This document shows positions 29,821 through 41,125 of a DNA stretch of 59,960 nucleotides, one piece after another. A model generated the notes under the pieces. It was not told the origin of the DNA. It worked only from the letters and a program-made list of their open reading frames with translations, and searched no databases. The first letter of the stretch is position 1. Each line of letters opens with the position of its first letter. The stretch lies in the NCBI GenBank assembly GCA_009923505.1, contig RFTK01000004.1:1-59960 (forward strand). The letters are read 5' to 3'. The DNA comes from Betaproteobacteria bacterium (GTDB lineage Bacteria > Pseudomonadota > Gammaproteobacteria > Burkholderiales > Burkholderiaceae_C). The position numbers and the translations under genes were made by a program.

Positions 29821-30998
29821 TGGATTTGCTCTTTACCGCCGAAGAAGAGGCGTTTCGTCAGGAGGTCCGCACCTGGGTGCGGGCCAACCTGCCCGCGGAC
29901 ACCTCGCACAAGGTGCACAACGCCTTGCGCCTGAGCCGCGACGACATGCAAAACTGGTCCAAGATTCTGGGCCGCAAGGGCTGGCTCAGTTACAACTGGC
30001 CGACGCAATTCGGCGGTCCAGGCTGGACGGCGGTGCAAAAGCATTTGTTCGAAGAAGAATGCGCCCTGGCCGGTGCCCCGCGCATTCTGCCCTTCGGGCC
30101 GGTGATGGTCGCCCCCGTCATCATGGCCTTTGGCAACGCCGAGCAGCAACAGCGCTTTTTGCCCGGCATTGCCAGTGGCGAGGTGTGGTGGAGCCAGGGG
30201 TACAGCGAGCCGGGGTCCGGCTCTGACCTGGCCTCGCTCAAGACCCGTGCTGAACGCGTGGGCGATCACTACATCGTCAATGGCCAGAAAACCTGGACCA
30301 CGCTGGGTCAGTTCGGCGAGTGGATCTTCTGCCTGGTGCGTACCAGCACCGAGGGCAAGCCGCAGTTGGGCATTTCTTTCCTGCTCATTGACATGAAGTC
30401 ACCTGGCGTGAAAGTACGCCCGATCCGCTTGCTCGATGGTGAGTGCGAGGTCAACGAGGTGTTTTTTGACAACGTCAAGGTGCCGGCCGAGAACCTCATC
30501 GGCGAAGAAAACAAGGGCTGGACCTACGCCAAGCATTTGCTGGCGCACGAGCGTACCAACATTGCCGACGTCAACCGGGCCAAGCGCGAACTCGAGCGGG
30601 TCAAGCGCATCGCCAAGGCCGAGGGCATGTACGACGACATGCGCTTCCGAGACGAGATTGCCCGCCTTGAAGTGGATGTCGTGGCGCTGGAGATGATGGT
30701 GCTTCGTGTGCTCTCGGCCGAGAAGTCGGGCAAGCAGTCGCTGGACATCGCGGGCCTGCTGAAGATTCGCGGCAGCGAAATCCAGCAGCGCTACGCCGAA
30801 CTCATGATGCTGGCCGCTGGCCCCTACAGCCTGCCTTTTATCCAGGAGGCTATGGACGCTGGCTGGCAGGGCGACCAGGTGGGGGCGCTGCATTGCGCGC
30901 CGCTGGCGGCCAACTACTTCAACATGCGCAAGACCACCATTTATGGCGGTTCCAACGAAGTACAGCGCAACATCGTGGCGCAAACCGTGCTCGGCTGA
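29820..30998 (+). CDS. Acyl-CoA dehydrogenase family protein (PimC-like)
   Basis: QGYSEPGSGSDLASLKTRAER, TIYGGSNEVQRNIVAQTVLG. Confidence 0.9.
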   Translation: MDLLFTAEEEAFRQEVRTWVRANLPADTSHKVHNALRLSRDDMQNWSKILGRKGWLSYNWPTQFGGPGWTAVQKHLFEEECALAGAPRILPFGPVMVAPVIMAFGNAEQQQRFLPGIASGEVWWSQGYSEPGSGSDLASLKTRAERVGDHYIVNGQKTWTTLGQFGEWIFCLVRTSTEGKPQLGISFLLIDMKSPGVKVRPIRLLDGECEVNEVFFDNVKVPAENLIGEENKGWTYAKHLLAHERTNIADVNRAKRELERVKRIAKAEGMYDDMRFRDEIARLEVDVVALEMMVLRVLSAEKSGKQSLDIAGLLKIRGSEIQQRYAELMMLAAGPYSLPFIQEAMDAGWQGDQVGALHCAPLAANYFNMRKTTIYGGSNEVQRNIVAQTVLG

Positions 30999-31021
30999 CC
31001 CGCACGCAACCAGGACGCATC

Positions 31022-32137
31022 ATGGATTTCAATTTTTCTGACGATCAAGAGCAACTGCGCGACGCTGTGAGCAAATGGGTCGAGCGCGGTTATGACTTCG
31101 ACCGCCGTCGCCGCATCACGGCCGAGGGTGGTTTTTCGCGCGACGCCTACAACGAACTCGCGGAACTTGGACTCACCGGCCTGACCTTGTCCGAGTCCCT
31201 GGGAGGCCTGGGCATGGGCCCGGTCGAGAGCATGGTGGTGATGGAATCGCTGGGGCACGGCATCGTGCTCGAACCGCTGGCGCAAACCTTGATGGCGGGG
31301 GTGCTGTTGTCGCAGTACGCCACGCCGGCAGTCCAGCAAGCCTGGAGCGGGCCGCTCGCCACCGGCGAAGCCCTGATGGTGCTGGCAACCCAAGAGCGCA
31401 AGAACCGCTATCACCTGAACATCTGCGAGACCCAGGCCACGCGCCAGGGTGATGGCTGGGTGGTCACAGGCAGCAAAAGCGTGGTGCCGGTGGCGGACCA
31501 GGCCGATGCCTTCATCGTGCCCGCCATGGCGCACGGCAAGCTGGGACTGTTTGTGGTGGCACGCACGGCGGCGGGCGTTGCGACACGCGGTTACCTGACG
31601 CAAGATGGTGGCCGTGCCGGCGAGGTGACATTCCAGTCTGCGCCGGCGCAGTGCCTCACCGAAGACGGTCTGACGGCCCTGGAGCATGCGATGGATGTGG
31701 GTATCGCCGCCCTGTGCGCCGAGGCCATTGGCGTGATGGACAAGACCATGGCGGTGACCGTGGAGTACCTCAACACCCGCAAACAGTTTGGTGTGACCAT
31801 TGGCAGCTTCCAGGCCCTGCGTCACCGCGTGGCCGACATGAAGATGCAACTCGAACTGGCGCGCTCCATGAGCTACTACGCCAGCCTCAAGTTGTCATTC
31901 CCCGCCGACGAACGGCGTGCGGCCATCAGCCGTGCCAAGTTCCAGTTGGGCAACTCGATGCGATTTGTGGGCCAGCAAGCGGTGCAGTTGCACGGCGGCA
32001 TTGGCGTGACGGACGAGTACATCGTGAGCCACTACTTCAAGCGCCTGACGCAAATGGAGATGACCTTTGGCGACACGCTCCATCACCTGGGTGAAGTGTC
32101 ATCACGAATGCAGGACACGGCAGGCGTGTTTGCCTGA
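31022..32137 (+). CDS. Acyl-CoA dehydrogenase family protein (PimD-like)
   Basis: MDFNFSDDQEQLRDAVSKW, RKQFGVTIGSFQALRHRVADM, LHGGIGVTDEYIVSHYFKRL. Confidence 0.9.
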   Translation: MDFNFSDDQEQLRDAVSKWVERGYDFDRRRRITAEGGFSRDAYNELAELGLTGLTLSESLGGLGMGPVESMVVMESLGHGIVLEPLAQTLMAGVLLSQYATPAVQQAWSGPLATGEALMVLATQERKNRYHLNICETQATRQGDGWVVTGSKSVVPVADQADAFIVPAMAHGKLGLFVVARTAAGVATRGYLTQDGGRAGEVTFQSAPAQCLTEDGLTALEHAMDVGIAALCAEAIGVMDKTMAVTVEYLNTRKQFGVTIGSFQALRHRVADMKMQLELARSMSYYASLKLSFPADERRAAISRAKFQLGNSMRFVGQQAVQLHGGIGVTDEYIVSHYFKRLTQMEMTFGDTLHHLGEVSSRMQDTAGVFA

Positions 32138-32258
32138 GCGGGTCCGATCGGCTCAAGCCGGTGGGTTTGTGGGCCACCCAGACGCGTGAAGGGTCGATGG
32201 GTGAGGCGGTGACTGTGGTTGGGCCGCACCACAGGACACAGAATGGGACAATACCCCC

Positions 32259-33548
32259 ATGCATCCCAAAGCCCTTCTCGAGGCCTGCGCCGAACTGGTT
32301 GGCCAGACGCTCAAACTCGACCACCCTGCCGATGCGGTGGTGTCGCGCTACTTTCGCGAGCAGCGCAAGCGCCTGCAACTGGGACCACGCGAGCGTGCCA
32401 CGCTGGCTGAAACCACCTACCTGGTGTTGCGAAACAAACTGCGCTATGACCACTTCGTGCCCTCAGGCTCGGGCCCGCGCGAGCGTCGCTGGGCCATCCT
32501 GGGGCTTCATGATTACCTGCAGCCGCAAGGCCAGGGCGACTGGCTGCTGGCGGCGCTGAACGAGACCGAAAAAGCCTGGCTGGCCGCATGCCAGCAGATC
32601 AAGACCGAGGACTTGCTTGAGCGTCATCGCCACAACCTGCCCGAATGGTTGGTGACACCCCTCAAGGCCCAACTGGGCGAAGAGTTCTGGCCTCTGGTGG
32701 CCAGCCTGGAGCGGACCGCGCCGCTGGACCTGCGTGTCAACGCCTTGCGGGCCAAGCGCGAGACGGTCCAGGCCGAGTTGAAAACCGCGGGCCTCAAGGC
32801 CACGCCCACGCCGTATTCTCCCTGGGGCTTGCGCGTGCAAGGCAAACCCTCGCTGTCCAGCGTGGACGCCTTTGTGCGCGGTGACATGGAGGTGCAGGAC
32901 GAGGGCTCGCAGCTCTTGTCTTTGCTGGTGGACCCCAAGCGCGGCGAGATGGTGGTCGATTTCTGCGCTGGCGCCGGGGGCAAGACGCTGGCTCTGGGGG
33001 CCGCCATGCGCAGCACCGGGCGCTTGTACGCCTTTGACACATCCGCCCATCGACTGGACGCCTTCAAGCCCCGTCTGGCGCGCAGCGGCCTGTCCAACGT
33101 GCACCCCGCGGCCATTGCCCATGAACGGGATGACCGCATCAAGCGACTCGTGGGCAAGATCGACCGGGTGCTGGTGGACGCGCCCTGCTCGGGCCTGGGT
33201 ACGCTCAGACGCAACCCGGATTTGAAATGGCGACAGTCGCCGCAAAGCGTGGTTGAGCTCACCGCCAAGCAGACAGCTATCCTGGCCAGCGCGGCCCGCT
33301 TGTTGAAAGCCGGGGGGCGTCTGGTCTATGCAACCTGCAGTGTGTTGCCCGAGGAAAACGAAGCCATTGCCCAGGCCTTCACCGCCAGCCATCCCGGTTG
33401 GACGCCCGTGCCGGTGGCTGAACTCCTCGACAGCCTGAAAGTTCCGCAGGCCTCGTCGTTGTGCACCGCCGACGGTTTGTACTTGCGCCTGTGGCCGCAC
33501 CGGCATGGCAGTGATGGATTCTTTGCATCTGTCTGGCAAGCGCCGTAG
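32259..33548 (+). CDS. RsmB/NOP2-family 16S rRNA m5C methyltransferase
   Basis: DFCAGAGGKTLALGAAM, VLVDAPCSGLGTLRRNPDLKW, LVYATCSVLPEENE. Confidence 0.93.
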   Translation: MHPKALLEACAELVGQTLKLDHPADAVVSRYFREQRKRLQLGPRERATLAETTYLVLRNKLRYDHFVPSGSGPRERRWAILGLHDYLQPQGQGDWLLAALNETEKAWLAACQQIKTEDLLERHRHNLPEWLVTPLKAQLGEEFWPLVASLERTAPLDLRVNALRAKRETVQAELKTAGLKATPTPYSPWGLRVQGKPSLSSVDAFVRGDMEVQDEGSQLLSLLVDPKRGEMVVDFCAGAGGKTLALGAAMRSTGRLYAFDTSAHRLDAFKPRLARSGLSNVHPAAIAHERDDRIKRLVGKIDRVLVDAPCSGLGTLRRNPDLKWRQSPQSVVELTAKQTAILASAARLLKAGGRLVYATCSVLPEENEAIAQAFTASHPGWTPVPVAELLDSLKVPQASSLCTADGLYLRLWPHRHGSDGFFASVWQAP

Positions 33549-33551
33549 AAT
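33523..33551 (+). promoter_or_regulatory. Candidate sigma-70-like promoter for the desaturase gene
   Basis: TTGCAT-17 nt-TAGAAT overlapping the end of the upstream methyltransferase gene. Confidence 0.45.
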
Positions 33552-33589
33552 CGCACCATTGCTAATTCACCCTTTTGGGTTACTTTTAC

Positions 33590-34801
33590 ATGTTTGTACA
33601 CAATTCTCCTTGGCTCGACGCGCTGGTGCAATGGCTGGGCCATGGTCTGTTGGACTTCAGTGGCTGGCAAATCCTTGTCTACACCCTGGTGACCACGCAC
33701 ATCACGATTGCGGCGGTCACTATCTTCCTGCACCGTCACCAGGCCCATCGCTCGCTGGACTTGCACTGGCTGCCCTCGCATTTCTTCCGTTTCTGGCTGT
33801 GGGTGGGCACCGGCATGCAAACCAAGGCCTGGGCGGCCATTCACCGCAAGCACCACGCCAAGTGCGAAACCCCTGACGACCCGCACAGCCCGCAAACCCG
33901 TGGCCTCAAGACGGTGTTTTGGCGCGGTGCCGAGCTTTACCGCATCGAGGCGAACAACGCCGAAACACTGGCCAAATTTGGGCACGGCACCCCGAACGAC
34001 TGGATCGAGCGCAACGTCTACACCCGCCTGCCCTGGCAAGGCGTGGGCCTGATGCTGGTGGTCAACCTGGCGCTCTTTGGCGCCCTGGGCCTGACCGTGT
34101 GGGCCGTGCAGATGCTGTGGATTCCGGTCACGGCCGCGGGCATCATCAATGGCGTGGGCCACTACTGGGGTTACCGCAACTTTGAAGCGACCGACGCCAG
34201 CACCAACATCTCGCCTTGGGGCATCATCATCGGCGGTGAGGAGTTGCACAACAACCACCACACCTACCCAACCTCGGCGAAGTTGTCGGTCAAGTCCTAT
34301 GAGTTCGACATTGGCTGGCTTTACATACGCATCCTTGAAACCCTGGGGCTCGCCACGGTCAAAAAGACACCCCCGAAGCTCGCCTATGGCGACGTGCAAC
34401 CCCAGGCGGATGTCAACACCCTGGAAGCCCTGATCGCCAACCGCTACGAAGTCATGGCCGGCTATGCCCGCCAGCTGCGCGAAGCCTGTCGTCAGGAGCT
34501 GCAGGGCCTGCCCCAGCGCCCCGCCGAGGCGGTCAGCCTGGCTGCCCGTCGCTGGATGCACCGCGATCTGGAAAAAGTGCCCGCCGCCGTGCGCGCGCAA
34601 CTCGAGGCCGCCCGTGCCGCGCTGCCCACGGTCGACACCATGGTGCGCATGCGCGAGGAGTTGCGCCAGCTGTGGATGTCCACCAACCGCTCACGCGACC
34701 AGCTGGCCATGGATTTGCAAGCCTGGTGCCGCCGGGCCGAGGACAGTGGCATTGCGGCGTTGCGAGATTTTTCGGTGCGCCTGCGCGCCGCGCGCGCTTG
34801 A
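33590..34801 (+). CDS. Fatty acid desaturase (stearoyl-CoA 9-desaturase-like); in-frame TTG at 33575 also possible
   Basis: Histidine boxes HRHQAHRSLD, HRKHHAKCE, HNNHHTYPTSAK. Confidence 0.92.
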   Translation: MFVHNSPWLDALVQWLGHGLLDFSGWQILVYTLVTTHITIAAVTIFLHRHQAHRSLDLHWLPSHFFRFWLWVGTGMQTKAWAAIHRKHHAKCETPDDPHSPQTRGLKTVFWRGAELYRIEANNAETLAKFGHGTPNDWIERNVYTRLPWQGVGLMLVVNLALFGALGLTVWAVQMLWIPVTAAGIINGVGHYWGYRNFEATDASTNISPWGIIIGGEELHNNHHTYPTSAKLSVKSYEFDIGWLYIRILETLGLATVKKTPPKLAYGDVQPQADVNTLEALIANRYEVMAGYARQLREACRQELQGLPQRPAEAVSLAARRWMHRDLEKVPAAVRAQLEAARAALPTVDTMVRMREELRQLWMSTNRSRDQLAMDLQAWCRRAEDSGIAALRDFSVRLRAARA

Positions 34802-34849
34802 GTGTCCTCTGTGCGTGAGCCAGCGATGCGCTGACATCTCACAGACAAC

Positions 34850-34875
34850 AAAAAACCCGCCAAGGCGGGTTTTTT
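34850..34875. terminator. Bidirectional Rho-independent terminator between desaturase and rpmG
   Basis: AAAAAACCCGCCAAGGCGGGTTTTTT between convergent genes. Confidence 0.9.
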
Positions 34876-34926
34876 GTTGGGCCGGGTTCGATCTGACGAC
34901 AGGGACACCGGAGAGAAACCGCTGAA

Positions 34927-35097
34927 TCACTTCAGCTTGGTTTCCTTGTATTCGACGTGCTTGCGAGCCTTCGGATCAAATTTCATGATCGTCATTTTCT
35001 CGGGCATGGTCTTCTTGTTCTTGCTGGTCGTGTAGAAGTGACCGGTGCCGGCTGTGGATTCCAGCTTGATTTTTTCGCGTCCGCCTTTGGATGCCAT
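34927..35097 (-). CDS. rpmG: 50S ribosomal protein L33
   Basis: [56 protein letters not shown] translated from the minus strand (below the ORF-track size cutoff). Confidence 0.96.
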   Translation of the reverse strand: MASKGGREKIKLESTAGTGHFYTTSKNKKTMPEKMTIMKFDPKARKHVEYKETKLK

Positions 35098-35123
35098 GGT
35101 CGTGTCCTTTCAGTGAATGGGGT

Positions 35124-35357
35124 TCAGGCCTGACCACGTGCGCGCAAGTCGGCGAGCACGGCATCGATGCCATTTTTGTCGATCAGACGCAGGGCGGCGC
35201 TGGAGACGCGCAGGCGCACCCAACGGTTCTCGCTCTCGACCCAGAAACGGCGGTACTGCAGATTGGGCATGAAACGACGCTTGGTCTTGTTGTTGGCGTG
35301 GGAAACGTTGTTGCCCACCATCGGGCCTTTGCCCGTTACTTCACATACGCGTGCCAT
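35124..35357 (-). CDS. rpmB: 50S ribosomal protein L28
   Basis: [52 protein letters not shown]. Confidence 0.97.
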   Translation of the reverse strand: MARVCEVTGKGPMVGNNVSHANNKTKRRFMPNLQYRRFWVESENRWVRLRVSSAALRLIDKNGIDAVLADLRARGQA

Positions 35358-35464
35358 GAGGACACTCCATCAAACGGCCGGTGGCTGACGCCAGGGCCTG
35401 ACCTCGCCAGATAGGGGGGCGGTATCCCCGGTCGATCCCTCACGGGGGCGACACGAAACCCAAA

Positions 35465-35470
35465 ATTATA
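35465..35470 (-). promoter_or_regulatory. Candidate -10 element (TATAAT on minus strand) for rpmB-rpmG
   Basis: Consensus TATAAT upstream of rpmB, next to a perfect palindrome. Confidence 0.55.
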
Positions 35471-35475
35471 GCGTA

Positions 35476-35496
35476 TTGGCGGACCAGGTCCGCCAA
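35476..35496. repeat. 21-bp perfect palindrome TTGGCGGACC-A-GGTCCGCCAA (trxB terminator or rpmB operator)
   Basis: Read directly; 4 nt beyond the trxB stop and just upstream of the TATAAT. Confidence 0.75.
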
Positions 35497-35500
35497 CCCC

Positions 35501-36595
<1,095 letters not shown>

Positions 36596-36705
36596 TCATG
36601 GCCACGGCAGGAAGAGGGCGGCTGACCCCGTGGGGCGGCACACGCTGGCGCCCCGATGGGGCTGAGTTTGCACAGGGACCGATCGGTTAAGCTTCGTACC
36701 CTGAC

Positions 36706-39039
36706 ATGACCTACTCGTTGAACACCCTTCAAAAGGACGCGCCTGTCCAGACCCCGCTCACGGGGTTTCGTCGATTTGCCCAGGAAATTGCCCTCACGGC
36801 CGGTTTTGTGTTTCTGGCCTTCTGGCTCCTGGCCCTGGTGACGCATTCCAACGCGGACCCGGCCTGGACCACGTCGGGCACCCAGGGGGTGGTGCGCAAT
36901 TGGGGCGGACGTCTGGGCGCCTGGTTGGGCGACCTCAGCTTTTTGCTGGTGGGCTACTCGGTGTGGTGGTGCTATCTGGCGGCCCTCACCACCTGGTTGA
37001 CCTCGCTGGCCCAGCGTTTGCGTGGCGATGATGAGGCCCAGGACGAGACTTCGGGCTGGATGCACACCCGCTGGGCCTTTTGGACTGGCCTGGTGTTGCT
37101 GATGATTTCCAGTACCGGCCTGGAATGGACCCGCCTGTATCGATTCGATGACCACCTGCCTGGCCTGCAAGCCGGCGGGGCGGTGGGCTACCTGGTGGGG
37201 TCCCATGGTCTGCAGTGGCTGGGTTTCAATGGCTCGGCCATGGTGTTCATCGTGTTTTTGCTGGTGGGGGTGTCCTGGGTGTTTCGGTTCACCTGGCTCG
37301 GCTTGGCCGAGTCCCTGGGCGAGCGCATCGATGACCTGTGGGAGCGCCTACAGGAAAAGCGCGAGATGGCCCAGGACCTCGCCATGGGACAGGCCGCGGC
37401 GAAAGAGCGCGAAGAGGTGGCGCATGAGGTTCGCGAGGACAGCGAGAACCACAAGCCCGCCCCGGTGTTGATCGTCGAGCCCGAAGTGGTCGAGATACCC
37501 AAGAGCGCGCGGGTGGTCCGCGAGCGCCAAAAACCGCTCTTCAGCGACATGCCCGACTCGCGCCTGCCGCAGGTGGATTTGCTCGACACCAACACCGGCC
37601 GTCAGGACACGGTGCCCGCCGACACGCTGGAGATGACCAGTCGCCTGATCGAGAAGAAGCTGAAGGACTTCGGCGTCGAGGTCCACGTGGTGGCAGCCTC
37701 GCCTGGCCCGGTGATCACGCGCTATGAGATCGAACCGGCCACGGGGGTCAAAGGCTCGCAGATCGTCAACCTGGCGAAGGACCTGGCCCGCTCACTCAGC
37801 CTGGTGTCGATCCGGGTGGTCGAGACCATCCCGGGCAAGAACTACATGGCGCTGGAGTTGCCCAACGCCAAGCGGCAGTCCATTCGCCTGTCGGAAATTC
37901 TGGGTTCTCAGGTCTACAACGAAGCCAAGTCGTTGCTCACCATGGGCCTGGGCAAGGACATCGTGGGCAACCCGGTGGTGGCCGATCTGGCCAAGATGCC
38001 CCACGTGCTGGTGGCCGGTACCACCGGTTCAGGCAAGTCGGTGGGCATCAACGCCATGATTCTCTCGTTGCTGTACAAGGCCGAGGCGCGTGATGTGCGT
38101 CTGCTGATGATCGACCCCAAGATGCTGGAGATGTCGGTCTACGAAGGCATCCCGCACCTGCTGGCGCCGGTGGTGACTGACATGCGGCAAGCCGCGCATG
38201 GCCTCAACTGGTGTGTGGCCGAGATGGAGCGCCGCTACAAGCTCATGAGCAAGCTGGGCGTGCGCAACCTGGCGGGCTACAACAGCAAGATCGACGAGGC
38301 CGCCGCGGCCGAGATGTCCATCCCCAACCCTTTCAGCCTCACCCCCGATCAGCCCGAGCCGCTGGAGCGTTTGCCGCACATCGTGGTGGTGATTGATGAG
38401 CTGGCCGACCTGATGATGGTGGTGGGCAAGAAGATTGAGGAGTTGATTGCCCGCCTGGCGCAAAAAGCGCGGGCAGCTGGCATCCACCTGATTTTGGCCA
38501 CGCAGCGCCCGAGCGTGGACGTGATCACCGGCCTCATCAAGGCCAACATCCCCACCCGCATCGCCTTCCAGGTCAGCAGCAAGATCGACAGCCGCACCAT
38601 CCTGGACCAGATGGGTGCCGAGGCCTTGCTCGGCATGGGCGACATGCTGTACCAGGCCAGCGGCACCGGATTGCCGGTGCGTGTGCACGGCGCCTTCGTC
38701 AGCGACGAGGAAGTGCACCGCGTGGTGAGCTACCTCAAGACCCAGGGCGAGCCCAACTACATCGAGGGTGTGCTCGAGGGTGGTACGGCCGACGGCGAGG
38801 GGGGGGAAGTCGGCGATCTGTTTGGCGACGGCGGGGGCGAGAAGGACCCGATGTATGACCAGGCCGTAGAAGTAGTGCTCAAAAACCGCAAGGCCAGCAT
38901 CTCCTTGGTTCAGCGCCACCTCAAGATTGGCTACAACCGCGCGGCGCGCTTGGTTGAGGACATGGAGAAGGCCGGCCTGGTCAGCGCCATGAGTGGCAGC
39001 GGTCAGCGCGAGATTCTGGTGCCCGCGAGGGCGGAATGA
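36706..39039 (+). CDS. ftsK: DNA translocase FtsK
   Basis: N-terminal TM segments, Walker [16 protein letters not shown]-terminal gamma-like winged helix. Confidence 0.95.
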   Translation: MTYSLNTLQKDAPVQTPLTGFRRFAQEIALTAGFVFLAFWLLALVTHSNADPAWTTSGTQGVVRNWGGRLGAWLGDLSFLLVGYSVWWCYLAALTTWLTSLAQRLRGDDEAQDETSGWMHTRWAFWTGLVLLMISSTGLEWTRLYRFDDHLPGLQAGGAVGYLVGSHGLQWLGFNGSAMVFIVFLLVGVSWVFRFTWLGLAESLGERIDDLWERLQEKREMAQDLAMGQAAAKEREEVAHEVREDSENHKPAPVLIVEPEVVEIPKSARVVRERQKPLFSDMPDSRLPQVDLLDTNTGRQDTVPADTLEMTSRLIEKKLKDFGVEVHVVAASPGPVITRYEIEPATGVKGSQIVNLAKDLARSLSLVSIRVVETIPGKNYMALELPNAKRQSIRLSEILGSQVYNEAKSLLTMGLGKDIVGNPVVADLAKMPHVLVAGTTGSGKSVGINAMILSLLYKAEARDVRLLMIDPKMLEMSVYEGIPHLLAPVVTDMRQAAHGLNWCVAEMERRYKLMSKLGVRNLAGYNSKIDEAAAAEMSIPNPFSLTPDQPEPLERLPHIVVVIDELADLMMVVGKKIEELIARLAQKARAAGIHLILATQRPSVDVITGLIKANIPTRIAFQVSSKIDSRTILDQMGAEALLGMGDMLYQASGTGLPVRVHGAFVSDEEVHRVVSYLKTQGEPNYIEGVLEGGTADGEGGEVGDLFGDGGGEKDPMYDQAVEVVLKNRKASISLVQRHLKIGYNRAARLVEDMEKAGLVSAMSGSGQREILVPARAE

Positions 39040-39686
39040 AGCAACTCGCTGCACTGGCCCTGGCTGCGCTGGCGTGGACCGGGCTTGCCCACGCCGACAG
39101 CCTCGACACCCTGGGACAGTTTTTGCAAAACACGCGCAGCGCGCGCGCCGAGTTCATCCAGACTGTTCAATTACCCCCGCGCGATGGTCAGGCGCAACGA
39201 CCCAAAATCTCCAGCGGTCTGTTTTCGTTTCAGCGCCCGTCGCGTTTTCGTTTCGAGTACCAGCGGCCCTATCCGCAAGTGCTGGTGGGGGACGGCACCA
39301 CCTTGTGGGTGTATGACGTGGATCTGGCGCAGGTGACCGCGCGTGCGCAGGAGAAAGCCCTGGCTTCCACGCCGGTTGCGCTGATTGCGGCGGCCACGGA
39401 CCTCGCCGACTTGCAACGCGATTTCCAATTGCAGGCGCAACCGGAGCAAGACGGTCTGCACTGGGTGCAGGCCACGCCACGTGCCCGCGAAGCGGGTGTG
39501 CAAAGTCTGCGTGTCGGGCTGCGCCCTGGCGAGCGCGGTGTCGCCATGGAGCGCCTGGAGATTGTGGACGCCTTGGGTCAGCGCTCGCTGCTCCAGTTCA
39601 CCCGCATCGAGATCAATCCGCCGGCTTGGGCGCCAGGCGCGTTCCAGTTCACGCCTCCCCCCAAGGTCGAGGTGATTCGGCCATGA
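39036..39686 (+). CDS. lolA: Outer membrane lipoprotein carrier protein LolA
   Basis: [16 protein letters not shown]...[42 protein letters not shown]. Confidence 0.93.
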   Translation: MKQLAALALAALAWTGLAHADSLDTLGQFLQNTRSARAEFIQTVQLPPRDGQAQRPKISSGLFSFQRPSRFRFEYQRPYPQVLVGDGTTLWVYDVDLAQVTARAQEKALASTPVALIAAATDLADLQRDFQLQAQPEQDGLHWVQATPRAREAGVQSLRVGLRPGERGVAMERLEIVDALGQRSLLQFTRIEINPPAWAPGAFQFTPPPKVEVIRP

Positions 39687-41059
39687 GCCGAACTGATGCG
39701 GGAGGACGTGCGGGAGGAGCCGGCGCAACCGGATCGACCCACGACGACTTGTTTGGGCGCGATGCACCTGCTGCGCCGCTGGCCGAGGCCATGCGTCCCC
39801 GAAGCCTGGATGAGGTGATTGGCCAGTCTCACTTGCTCGGCGAGGGCAAGCCGCTGCGTCTGGCGTTTCAGTCAGGCAAGGCGCATTCCATGATTCTGTG
39901 GGGTCCGCCCGGTGTGGGCAAGACCACGCTGGCGCGCCTCACGGCGCAGAGCTTTGAGGCGGAGTTCATTGCGCTGTCGGCGGTGTTCTCGGGCGTGAAA
40001 GATATCCGCGCCGCGATCGAGCAGGCCCAGCAATCGCTGGCACGGGGACGCGCCACGCTGCTGTTTGTGGATGAGATTCACCGCTTCAACAAGTCGCAAC
40101 AAGATGCCTTGTTGCCCTATGCCGAATCGGGTCTGATCACCTTCATCGGTGCCACCACCGAGAACCCGTCTTTTGAAGTGAATTCGGCCTTGCTCTCACG
40201 TGCGCAGGTGTATGTGCTCAAGCCCTTGAGTGCTGACGAACTCAAGCAGTTGTGGCAGCGGGCCCATGCCCAGGTGCTGACCGATCTGGAAATCGACGAC
40301 GCGGCGCTGGAGACGCTGGTGGGCTACGCCGACGGTGATGCGCGACGCATGCTGAATCTGTTGGAGCAATGTCACACGGCCGCCCGCACGCTTGGCCGCA
40401 TGCAGGTGGATGCGGCGTTTGTGCAAGATGCGCTCACCCTCAACGCACGCCGTTTCGACAAAGGCGGCGACAACTTCTACGACCAGATCTCGGCGCTGCA
40501 CAAATCGGTGCGCGGCTCCGACCCGGACGCCTCGCTCTACTGGCTGTGCCGCATGCTCGACGGGGGCGCTGATCCCCGCTATCTTTCGCGTCGCATTGTG
40601 CGCATGGCCTGGGAAGACATCGGCCTGGCCGACCCGCGCGCCATGCAACTCGCCAACGATGCAGCCTTGACGTTCGAGCGCCTGGGTTCGCCCGAGGGCG
40701 AGTTGGCCTTGGGACAGGCCGTGATCTACCTGGCCCTGGCCCCCAAAAGCAATGCGGGCTACAACGCCTACAACCAGGCCCGGGCTTTCGTGCGGCAGGA
40801 CCAGAGCCGCGAGGTGCCGGTGCACCTGCGCAACGCGCCCACCCGCTTGATGAAAGAGCTGGGCTATGGTCACGCCTACCGCTATGCCCATGACGAGCCA
40901 CATGGCTATGCCGCGGGGGAAACCTATTTCCCTGAAGGCATGCAAAATCCTCACTGGTACCAACCCGTCTCGCGCGGCCTCGAGATCAAGATTGCAGAGA
41001 AAATGGCGTTTCTGCGACGCCTTGACGAGGAAGCAGGCGGGGGTGGGGATTCCCGCTGA
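39683..41059 (+). CDS. rarA: Replication-associated recombination protein A (MgsA/RarA AAA+ ATPase)
   Basis: RPRSLDEVIGQSHLLGEGKPLR, WGPPGVGKTTLARL, FVDEIHRFNKSQQDALLPY. Confidence 0.95.
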   Translation: MSRTDAGGRAGGAGATGSTHDDLFGRDAPAAPLAEAMRPRSLDEVIGQSHLLGEGKPLRLAFQSGKAHSMILWGPPGVGKTTLARLTAQSFEAEFIALSAVFSGVKDIRAAIEQAQQSLARGRATLLFVDEIHRFNKSQQDALLPYAESGLITFIGATTENPSFEVNSALLSRAQVYVLKPLSADELKQLWQRAHAQVLTDLEIDDAALETLVGYADGDARRMLNLLEQCHTAARTLGRMQVDAAFVQDALTLNARRFDKGGDNFYDQISALHKSVRGSDPDASLYWLCRMLDGGADPRYLSRRIVRMAWEDIGLADPRAMQLANDAALTFERLGSPEGELALGQAVIYLALAPKSNAGYNAYNQARAFVRQDQSREVPVHLRNAPTRLMKELGYGHAYRYAHDEPHGYAAGETYFPEGMQNPHWYQPVSRGLEIKIAEKMAFLRRLDEEAGGGGDSR

Positions 41060-41125
41060 CTGCTCTTGGCAATGGGCGGCGCGTACGCACACAGCACAAC
41101 TCAATCCGATCATTTTCAACACACC

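Noticed and set aside
36670-36690. ACCGATCGGT palindrome upstream of ftsK
   Set aside because: Only 10 bp, expected by chance in this much sequence; no promoter elements with correct spacing found around it.
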